The notes beneath the pieces are model-generated. The model saw only the letters and a list, made by a program, of their open reading frames with translations, searched no databases and was not told where the DNA came from. Of a stretch of 35,041 nt of DNA, positions 1-6,569 are shown in pieces. A program made the translations under genes and the position numbers. This DNA is from Methylobacterium sp. SyP6R (GTDB taxonomy: Bacteria > Pseudomonadota > Alphaproteobacteria > Rhizobiales > Beijerinckiaceae). Position 1 is the first letter of the stretch; every line of letters starts with the position of its first letter. The stretch lies in assembly GCF_019216885.1 (NCBI RefSeq), contig NZ_JAAQRC020000004.1, positions 1-35,041 of the forward strand. The letters are read 5' to 3'.

Positions 1-266
1 GTCCTGATCACCCCGCCACGGCCACGAGCCTTACCAACCTCGCCAGTCTGCTTTACGCGAAGAGTGACTTAGCCGGGGCGAGGCCCCTCCTCGAGCGCGC
101 CCTGGCCATCACCGAGCGGGTGCTAGGTCCTGACCACCCCGCCACGGCCACGAGCCTCAACAACCTCGCCGGACTGCTCTGGGCCCAGGATGATCTGGCC
201 GGGGCCCGGCCACTCTACGAGCGCGCTTCAATCATTCGCGACAAGATATATAGATCTATAGATTGA
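1..266 (+). CDS. C-terminal end of DUF4062-NB-ARC-TPR STAND NTPase (continues from 35041)
   Basis: This is the 3' end of the gene that starts at 32257 if the replicon is circular. Bases 1-2 complete the Gly codon begun at 35041, and the first full codon is at position 3. It encodes the last two 42-residue tetratricopeptide units (pattern PDHPATATSL-NLA-LL, then GAR-L-ERA). After ERA the sequence stops matching the repeat and ends RDKIYRSID followed by TGA at 264-266, inside AT-rich DNA. The sister TIR protein ends in a proper non-repeat cap, so this C-terminus looks cut off where AT-rich DNA joins at about 228-240. A 12-bp palindrome (TATAGATCTATA, 249-260) lies over the last codons. Joined length is 1016 residues. 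Confidence 0.85.
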   Translation, partial: PDHPATATSLTNLASLLYAKSDLAGARPLLERALAITERVLGPDHPATATSLNNLAGLLWAQDDLAGARPLYERASIIRDKIYRSID

Positions 267-1158
267 AGAACATGTGGTAGCGCGGTGTTGCAATCCCAAT
301 TTGCAGCTACACCTTCGCGCTCTACCTGCTGGATAGGGCATCTTTTACCACCTGCCTTGCATGCCTCTGGCAAGGACGCGGAGGCCGAGAGAGGTGGGTG
401 CATCAGTTTGCATGCCTCGCGATAGGATTTCCTGCGTGCTGCATCAGTCGATCTAACTCCTACGATCGATAATAAAACAGATTATAATATAAATGATGCG
501 TCAGATAGTAAAATAATATCAGTATATTTAGATATAGAAACACCGAACTATTGAAATAGCGATTGGCATGCGTGCGACCGACGCTTGACCCGCATCATGG
601 GCCAGCTATGCGCGGCCGATCCTGTCTGTAAGGGTATACCCTAACGGATTTCGAGCGCCGTTGGGGGTCGCTTTCGACCCCATGCGGTCCTTCGGTGGGA
701 GCGGATCGAACGTCCGGATGGGGTGGCGAGCCGACATTGACCACTCGCCTACAATCGGACATTCGGCTCTGCACCTGTCTCGTCCGTTCAGCACAACATG
801 CGGCTTACTCCGAAGTGGAAAGCGTGTAACGCTGCTCCACCCAACGGCTCAAGTAGCATTAACAAGTTGCGATCTCGGCGCGATCATAGACCACGGACTA
901 GGGAATTCAGCTCAGCCGAAGCCATCGTCACGATGTTGCGGCGATCCATCAGGCACAAGGCCGCTTTAAGCAACTCGATCTCGCGGGGGCGAGGAGAGTA
1001 ACTTCGCTCAAGAGTTCTGCTAAGGTCGGCTACTCATGAGCTTTACCGGGGTTCGGCACCCTCAGGGCGGTCGGTAACGGGATGTTATTAAGCGCCAGTG
1101 CGAATGACTGTGGATAGCTAATCGGGTCACTGCTGGCGGCAAGTACGAATGGCAATTC
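267..1158. other. Long intergenic region with AT-rich patch; no credible gene
   Basis: No reading frame here has convincing codon use or a recognisable product. Bases 455-560 are strikingly AT-rich for this replicon, with runs such as AAAACAGATTATAATATAAAT. That could be a melting element, a promoter region or simply foreign DNA. Bases 296-391 resemble the solitary module at 5221-5305 (TTGCAGCTAC then CCTTCGCGC then CTGCTGGAT, ending AAGGACGCGG), so this may be a decayed copy of that element. Both flanking genes end facing this region. Confidence 0.5.
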
Positions 1159-1953
1159 TCATACTGTCACGGAATGAGAGTTATCTTGTCCAATCTGATT
1201 GTCACGATAGTCATATCTGTTAGAGGACGATTGCTTCTCAATTGCATCCTTGATCTCTCGGTTCTCTTTCTCGATTTCTGCCTGCTGGCGTTCAGCGGCC
1301 TGTTTTAGGTCGCGATCTCTCTCGTTCGCACGGACGCGCTCCATTTGGTCCCTTGCGGCGCGCTCTCGCTCTGCGGACGCCTGTGCCTCCTTCCTTTGAA
1401 GTTCGACCTCGTGAGCCGCCTTGTTGACCAACTCGGCAGCGGCCTTGATGCCCTCAGTAAGCTTGAGGAATTCGTCTAATTTTACCTTCCCTTCGCTTAC
1501 CTCTCGGGCGATCCTAGCCGCTTCGCGCGCGCGATCCATGAGCGCAAATTCATTTTCAAGATAGGAAGGGAGCAAACTCCCCGCTTTCTCCGAAATGTAA
1601 TCTGCAGCTGTCTGTCGGGGCTCGAAAAGCCGGGATACCGCTTCGACCTTCTCCGAAAGTTCGCCATACTTCTGCGGCGCCATGCTCATCGAGCCGACAA
1701 TCGCTTTCGCGACGCGAGTACTAAGCCCGCCCGCGGCGACGATCACATCAAAAACGATGACAGCCGGAGCCGCCGGTGTTTCGAGAAGAGCGGCATTTAG
1801 GGCGGTTACTAAAACCCCAGCTCCACCGGCGGCCGCTCCCGATACTCCGCTTACAACGTCGAGCGGGTGCCGCCCAGTCGCGGCATGTTGCTCAATAAGT
1901 CCGGTTGGCTTCTTGCGTTCCAAAGTGCACCTATTTAGAAAAAAACGAACCAT
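1159..1953 (-). CDS. Hypothetical protein, hydrophobic N-half and charged coiled-coil C-half
   Basis: I do not recognise the family. The 264-residue protein has a Gly/Ala/Val-rich hydrophobic stretch at about residues 35-85 that could be one or two membrane segments. It is followed by a long helical region (about 95-175) and a strongly charged Glu/Arg/Gln coiled coil (about 175-240, e.g. QRKEAQASAERERAARDQME). The tail is polar. The ATG used lies inside the last codons of the upstream gene (23-nt overlap), which suggests translational coupling; no clear ribosome site precedes it, and a TTG ten codons in (after AGGTG) is an alternative. GC content is lower than in the neighbouring resolvase. 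Together with 1931-3283 it forms a two-gene cassette, possibly a membrane-acting pair; the function is unknown. Confidence 0.6.
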   Translation of the reverse strand: MVRFFLNRCTLERKKPTGLIEQHAATGRHPLDVVSGVSGAAAGGAGVLVTALNAALLETPAAPAVIVFDVIVAAGGLSTRVAKAIVGSMSMAPQKYGELSEKVEAVSRLFEPRQTAADYISEKAGSLLPSYLENEFALMDRAREAARIAREVSEGKVKLDEFLKLTEGIKAAAELVNKAAHEVELQRKEAQASAERERAARDQMERVRANERDRDLKQAAERQQAEIEKENREIKDAIEKQSSSNRYDYRDNQIGQDNSHSVTV

Positions 1954-3283
1954 TTTTGTCGGCTGGAAGTGCAGTTACTCTCAGGTGTAGTTTGATATCT
2001 AGAACTTTAGAGGAAAAAAAACCTGATTTTACACTCGCCCTCTTGCCGTTCAGCCAGACAGCTAGGTCCTCTACAGAGATTGTCCAATGACCATTTGGTC
2101 GCAAATTTGCGCAATTAGCACCATCGTACCAGGCAACAGGAGCCTCTGCTCCATGTATCGCAACATTACCAAAAATTACGGGAGGCCGGCTGTATTTATT
2201 ACCAACTTCATCGGTCTGTTCGGGTGTCTTTATTGTGACCCTAAGCCTGTAGCCTGTGACAGTGTCGCGCCATCCTACCGAGCCGTCCTTAGAACCCCAC
2301 GGCTCCGATCCAAAGCTAATACCGATTCCAGATACTCTGACCCGCTCTAATCCGTAGAAAACATCTTTAAATTCGAAGCTAAGCTGCTTAACATGCTCAT
2401 CAGAGTGGAAAATATCATAAAATTTATCGGCGTCGACGAAGCTTTTTTCGTCCTTGCCCCTCCAGGGCTGGACGAGCGGGATGACAATGTCAAATTTTGT
2501 CTCTAATTCGGTCTTCCCGTTTGTATAGCGTATCACATCCCGAAGCCATGTAACAACGCGATCTAAGTATCCGTCAGCTTGGTTGAAATCCGGGCAAGCG
2601 GGCACGTCCCCGAAAATCAGACAAATTCCACGACGCACGTGTGGAATTTTATTTACGACATCAAATAGTTCATCTGCGTAAATGTCGAGAACTCGCTCAT
2701 ATCTTTGCGCAAAATTGTGGGCGTTCCCGCTTGTGGTATGCCGCTTGTGATAAGATTCGGCAACGTCCGTAAGCTCATCCCAGCGCTTCTTAATTAACGT
2801 AGCTCTATCAGAGAGGTTGTTGATTGTGGTCACAAGGCTGGACCGCTCAATGGTCAAATATGATCTAAATATCGCACTGAATTCAATCTCAGGAAGACTA
2901 CCAAGCGCTTGGTCGATCGCGTCCAGCCGCGCTTTCGCGGAATCTCCCCCCAAGCTGGCGAGCTCCAAACTACGGCTCAAGGCTGACGATGCTACGAAAT
3001 GCGTATAATCAACGGCCGCCTTAACCGCAGCAATTTCAAGATCACGCGCTTCGCGTCTGTAAGCCAAGCAGCGATCAAGCGATGAGGATACGTCCGAAAG
3101 GTAAAAATCCCAATGATCCAGATGCAAACTATTTGGATATTCGCCTTTGTCTTCGATCCGACGCTTTGCCTCCACCTCAAACAATTCCATCATGCTCTCG
3201 GATAGGACTGCAGAGCCCGACAGATTTCGCTTGAGCTGCTTCCATTCTTCGAGATGGGTAGTCTCAGTTTGAGTCGTTCCCAT
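1931..3283 (-). CDS. Hypothetical 450-residue protein, helical N-half and beta-rich C-half
   Basis: No family is recognised. I chose ATG 3283 because GAGGGAG lies about nine bases upstream; the frame stays open to 3412, but that extension has no such site. Residues 1 to about 230 look helical (long Leu/Ala/Glu/Lys stretches). The second half is rich in aromatic and beta-forming residues (for example PVAWYDGANCANLRPNGHW near the C-terminus) and ends in a short Ser/Phe/Lys tail. A helical front with a beta-sandwich back recalls secreted toxins or structural proteins, but that is only a shape argument. It is the first gene of a lower-GC two-gene unit with 1159-1953. The spacing to the resolvase operator region suggests an independently acquired cassette. 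Confidence 0.65.
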   Translation of the reverse strand: MGTTQTETTHLEEWKQLKRNLSGSAVLSESMMELFEVEAKRRIEDKGEYPNSLHLDHWDFYLSDVSSSLDRCLAYRREARDLEIAAVKAAVDYTHFVASSALSRSLELASLGGDSAKARLDAIDQALGSLPEIEFSAIFRSYLTIERSSLVTTINNLSDRATLIKKRWDELTDVAESYHKRHTTSGNAHNFAQRYERVLDIYADELFDVVNKIPHVRRGICLIFGDVPACPDFNQADGYLDRVVTWLRDVIRYTNGKTELETKFDIVIPLVQPWRGKDEKSFVDADKFYDIFHSDEHVKQLSFEFKDVFYGLERVRVSGIGISFGSEPWGSKDGSVGWRDTVTGYRLRVTIKTPEQTDEVGNKYSRPPVIFGNVAIHGAEAPVAWYDGANCANLRPNGHWTISVEDLAVWLNGKRASVKSGFFSSKVLDIKLHLRVTALPADKNGSFFSK

Positions 3284-3398
3284 CGCGCAAACTCCCTCAA
3301 ATTTCTGAGTCAGTCTTCGGCATGTGAGGCTGAAATTCAAGCGCGAAGATTCGAGCGAGTAGCTTGGAATGAGCATTGGCGGAAACCCATCTATGGAC

Positions 3399-3800
3399 GT
3401 GTCCGACCACAAGGAAGGGCATGTCCGCTTTCATGGTCAGCCCGCCGTCAAGCGGTCCTTCTTATCTCTGGCCAAGGTGTGTCGCGAAGCGGGAACAGGA
3501 CGCCCGCAAGCGGACCTCCCAAGCTTCCGAGTTGGGTCGGGAGCGGCGGTTCAGCGCCTCTTGGCCCAAGGTCGTCTCATGGCGCGATCCTGCCACTCGG
3601 CACCCGCCTGCTGGGCAGCCGCTCCCCACCCTGAGCGGACCGCAGGCGCGGCGCTCGGAGGTCAGTTCGTTATTCCGGCCGTCCATAAGGGCATACCGCA
3701 GCGGACAACGCCGCGACCGCCCGAGACCCTGTCCGCTAGGATTGCTTTCGTCATACGGACATGGCTCTATGCGGACAGTAGATCAACGGACGTTTCGACC
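3399..3800 (+). promoter_or_regulatory. Resolvase upstream region with repeated TGTCCG/CGGACA motifs (candidate res site)
   Basis: TGTCCG occurs at 3400-3405 and 3422-3427. Its complement CGGACA occurs at 3701-3706, 3756-3761 and 3772-3777, and TGTCCGC at 3730-3736. The last group sits 25-70 bases before the resolvase start, with 3730-3735 and 3756-3761 forming an inverted pair. Resolvases of this kind bind inverted subsites next to their own gene and repress it, so this is a plausible res/operator region. No protein gene is supported between 3284 and 3800. Confidence 0.45.
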
Positions 3801-4436
3801 ATGTCGCAGACCATCCTCTACGCTCGCGTCAGCACCTCGGATCAGACCGCCGCGCATCAGCGGACCCAGGCCGAGGCCGCAGGCTTCGTGATCGATGCCG
3901 TGGTCTCGGACGAGGGCGTGAGCGGCATCAGCACCCGGCTTGCTGATCGGCCGCAGGGCCGGCGCCTGTTCGACATGCTCCGCCGGGGCGATACCCTCGT
4001 CGTCCGGTGGGTCGACCGGCTCGGCCGCGACTACCAGGACGTGACCGACACCATCCGGGAGTTGATGCGCCGGGGCGTGATCGTCCGCACGGTCATCAAC
4101 GGCTTGGTCTTCGACGGCGCCACCAAGGACCCGATGCAGCAGGCCGTGCGAGATGCGCTCATCGCCTTTATGAGCGCGACGGCGCAGGCGCAGGCCGAGG
4201 CGACCCGCGAGGCCCAGCGAGCCGGCATCGCCCACGCCAAGGCCCGGGAAGACGCCTACCGCGGCCGGAAGCCCAGCTACACCCGCGCACAGTTCGACAC
4301 CGTGCGGGCCCAGCTCACCCAGGGCGCCAGCGTCTCGGCCGTCGCCCGGGACACCGGCCTGAGCCGACAGACCATATATAGGATCCAGGAAGACCCGGCC
4401 GAGGCCGAAGCGATCTTGGCGCGGTGGGCGGCGTGA
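3801..4436 (+). CDS. Serine recombinase, resolvase/invertase family
   Basis: This is a 211-residue small serine recombinase. The catalytic block ILYARVSTSDQ gives Arg9 and the nucleophile Ser11. The second signature VRWVDRLGRD gives Arg69, Asp72, Arg73 and Arg76. A long dimer helix follows (about residues 105-140), and the C-terminus has a helix-turn-helix (SVSAVARDTGLSRQTIYRIQ). Size and order match Tn3-type resolvases and Hin-type invertases. The frame is open far upstream, but ATG 3801 starts exactly at the conserved N-terminus. The likely job is resolving plasmid dimers or cointegrates; the repeated TGTCCG motifs upstream are candidate binding sites. No transposase is adjacent, so a role in plasmid maintenance is more likely than a role in a live transposon. 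Inversion between the STAND repeats elsewhere cannot be excluded. Confidence 0.93.
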   Translation: MSQTILYARVSTSDQTAAHQRTQAEAAGFVIDAVVSDEGVSGISTRLADRPQGRRLFDMLRRGDTLVVRWVDRLGRDYQDVTDTIRELMRRGVIVRTVINGLVFDGATKDPMQQAVRDALIAFMSATAQAQAEATREAQRAGIAHAKAREDAYRGRKPSYTRAQFDTVRAQLTQGASVSAVARDTGLSRQTIYRIQEDPAEAEAILARWAA

Positions 4437-4476
4437 GGATCTATGCGATGTAGATCGTAAGGAAGCGCTCTAACTC

Positions 4477-4499
4477 GGCTCCGGGAGGGGCCCGGAGCC
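4477..4499. repeat. GC-rich perfect stem-loop after resolvase
   Basis: GGCTCCGGG and CCCGGAGCC form a 9-bp stem around a 5-base loop, about 40 bases after the resolvase stop. No T run follows directly, but a second hairpin with a T run lies 11 bases further on. Confidence 0.5.
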
Positions 4500-4510
4500 T
4501 CAAGCGATAT

Positions 4511-4543
4511 CTGGAAAATATGTCATTTTCCAGTTTTATATTT
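4511..4543 (+). terminator. Rho-independent terminator of the resolvase gene
   Basis: CTGGAAAAT, a 5-base loop and ATTTTCCAG form a perfect 9-bp stem (4511-4533), followed by TTTTATATTT. The T-rich side lies on the plus strand, so it best serves the resolvase. The stem also lies just after the stop of the minus-strand gene 4546-4707 and may act weakly for it. Confidence 0.7.
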
Positions 4544-4545
4544 AA

Positions 4546-4707
4546 TCACTTCTTCGGCGGAGTAATCTCCATATTGAAACCTTTGGGTGAAACGTGTACT
4601 TTAAGCACAGATTTGAAGTTCGTAAGAGATATTCCCACGAACAGACCGATTAAGATCGAGGTGAATATAGCGACGATGGCCAGGTAGACCGTATTTTTCC
4701 ACTCCAT
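4546..4707 (-). CDS. 53-residue single-pass membrane protein
   Basis: A short gene of 53 codons plus stop. ATG 4707 is preceded by GGAG seven bases upstream. The protein begins MEWKN, followed by one strong hydrophobic helix (about residues 7-29, VYLAIVAIFTSILIGLFVGI) and a short basic and polar tail ending ITPPKK. The clear start signal, clean transmembrane pattern and location between two hairpins support a real gene, though the family is unknown. Small membrane proteins of this shape often act as plasmid-borne toxins or regulators, but nothing here proves that. Its GC content is lower than that of the flanking backbone genes. Confidence 0.55.
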   Translation of the reverse strand: MEWKNTVYLAIVAIFTSILIGLFVGISLTNFKSVLKVHVSPKGFNMEITPPKK

Positions 4708-5332
4708 AATAGTGCTCCATGGAGCGGGTGGACCTCAGATGAGATCACTTTATACCCGGCCGGACGCCCCGGCTTGCCACGGACACTATGTTTCATCCTG
4801 CAAAATATTGATCTTTTTTTCTCAAAAAGTTCGTTCGCTGCAATATAGAACTTGCTTCTGAAAGCTCCCTCGAAATATTTGAATGTATCGAATGTTAATT
4901 GAGCGCATTTATAATTCATGCAAGACCCCTTGCTGATGGCGCCTATGAAATGGACATGGGGAGTTTTTCCGCCGCATCAAGTAGCGAAGGCCAGAGTTCG
5001 TTAAGTGGCTGTAAAATATGATTTATCCATTCGGGTCGCTTGCAGCATAGAGCTGCTACGCAGGCTAGCATTGGCCTGCACGTCGCCTGACCGGCCTGCA
5101 ACTTCGCCGCCCGTCCTACGTGGCCAGCGCTCGGCTGCCCCAGAGGCTGTCGCCCTCGGGTGATCCGCCTGGTTGGGGCATGGCCGGCTACGGCTGAGAT
5201 GTCAGCCGTAGCCCCACCCCAAGTTGCGGCTACGCCTTCGCGCCCAGCCTGCCGGATACGAGCCTGTGTACCATCCGCCCTCGCCAGACCCCCGGGAGGG
5301 ACCCGGAGCCGAGGCGGCGAGCCCCCGATCGG
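4708..5332. other. Intergenic region with perfect hairpin and solitary array module
   Basis: No gene is supported. Bases 5186-5213 form a perfect 12-bp stem (GGCTACGGCTGA and TCAGCCGTAGCC) with a GATG loop. It lies downstream of the tail hub gene on the minus strand and could act as a transcript end without a T run. Bases 5221-5305 hold a solitary copy of the module seen in the 10.7-12.3 kb array: TTGCGGCTACG, GCCTGCCGG at 5247, and GGGAGGGACCCG ending at 5305. Confidence 0.55.
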
Positions 5333-6427
5333 CTATACCCAATCTCCTGGATCGCCGGCCGAGAAGACAGGATCGGACCCCTTGCCCGACTTGCCCTTGG
5401 TGCCCTTCCCGCCCTGCGCCTTCGGATCGACGAAGGTCAGGAATGCGACGGTGCCCTCTTTGCCCTGGCGGAACGACACGCTCGACAGCGAGAAGTCCCC
5501 GTCGACGTCCTCCGGCTCGTTCACGATCGCCATCAGGAGGCCGGGGGTCCACAGCTTCCCCGCCTCGTCGCGCCAGGTCGAGACCGTGGCGGTGATGGTC
5601 GTCCCGTTGCCGGCGCGGCGCAGGCGCTCCCATTGCAGGCGCTGCTTGAGCTCCTTCTTGCTCCAATCCCCCTCGGGGATGATCAGGAGCGGGCGGTAGC
5701 GCCCGACGCTCGGATCGTCCTCGCTCTCCTCGAGCCGTAGGGCGTCCGTGCCGGTGCCGGTGGCGCGCTGGCCCCGCGCGACGATCTTCGAGAACTTGGC
5801 GTCGCACTTGATCGCGACGCCCATCTTCTTCACCGGGCTCTCGCCGAGCACCAGGGCGCCGGCGTGGCGCTTCGTGCCCGCCCGCGTGATGTTGATCGAG
5901 CCATCGGGCTCGCCCTGCAGCATCAGCCCGAGCCGGCGCGCCTCGCGCTCGACCGTCTGGTAGATCGTGTCGAGCGGCTGGCGCTGCACCTTGGCGAGAT
6001 TGGTAAGTTGCTGATCTGTCTTGAACCCGCAACCCACCTCGTCGAGTTCTTTGGCGACATCGAGGAGGGTCTTGTTCTCGAACCGCCCGGTTTTATGCTT
6101 GACGGGATGGCAGTCGATGGCGTCGGCAGCCTTCGACTTGCCGTCCAGAGCGACCGACTTCGAGTCGTCGTCGTAATCGGCCTTGTAGCCCGTGACGTGC
6201 CCCCGGACCATGAGGTCGCCCATCCCGCGCCCGGCCGGGCTCGTGTGGATCTCGACCGCCTTGCCCTGGCGCAGGGCCTTGGCTTCCGCCGACCATGAGG
6301 GATTGGTGGCGGACAGGTTGAAGGTGATCTCGGCCGAGTCCGCCGAGCGGTCGACGCTCACCTCCTGCCAGCCTCGTAGGCGATACCCGTCGACGGTGAG
6401 CGACACGATTTCCTCGACGAAGGGCAT
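5333..6427 (-). CDS. Phage baseplate hub / tail protein, Mu gp44 (gpP)-like
   Basis: This 364-residue protein matches the Mu P/gp44 hub family in style. It starts with VSLTVDGYRLRGWQEVSVDRS, a beta-rich domain that folds like the P2 gpD and VgrG hub. Later blocks are LLDVAKELDEVGCGF, TIYQTVEREARRLGLML, the KIVARGQ strand and a C-terminal PGLLMAIVNEPEDVDGDFSL. The hub caps the end of a contractile tail and links tube to spike. ATG 6427 follows GAGGA at about ten bases; the longer open frame upstream has no family match. It is the last gene of the minus-strand tail module. The DNA circularisation gene (gpN) that normally sits between tape measure and gp44 is missing: only 142 non-coding bases separate this gene from the tape measure. 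Confidence 0.85.
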   Translation of the reverse strand: MPFVEEIVSLTVDGYRLRGWQEVSVDRSADSAEITFNLSATNPSWSAEAKALRQGKAVEIHTSPAGRGMGDLMVRGHVTGYKADYDDDSKSVALDGKSKAADAIDCHPVKHKTGRFENKTLLDVAKELDEVGCGFKTDQQLTNLAKVQRQPLDTIYQTVEREARRLGLMLQGEPDGSINITRAGTKRHAGALVLGESPVKKMGVAIKCDAKFSKIVARGQRATGTGTDALRLEESEDDPSVGRYRPLLIIPEGDWSKKELKQRLQWERLRRAGNGTTITATVSTWRDEAGKLWTPGLLMAIVNEPEDVDGDFSLSSVSFRQGKEGTVAFLTFVDPKAQGGKGTKGKSGKGSDPVFSAGDPGDWV

Positions 6428-6569
6428 CGCGGGAGGATCCTCATACAGGGCCGGGCGCCAGCGCCTCGACCGCGGCGGAAGGGAGGGGCGGCGCTGCGCG
6501 CGCCACCCCGGCGAGCGGGGCGCCGCCCAGGCCGCCGGGAAGGCCCGGAGCCAGGGCAGGTGCCCGGGA

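Noticed and set aside
798..1001. Possible transposase remnant around 0.8-1.0 kb
   Set aside because: A short basic peptide and an opposite-strand ELLKAAL-like stretch were seen, but no catalytic motif or inverted ends.
3369..3800. N-terminal extension of the resolvase
   Set aside because: The extension lacks family match and the conserved recombinase fold starts exactly at ATG 3801.
4650..4919. 89-codon minus-strand frame
   Set aside because: It overlaps the better-supported 53-codon gene in another frame and has no start signal or recognisable feature.
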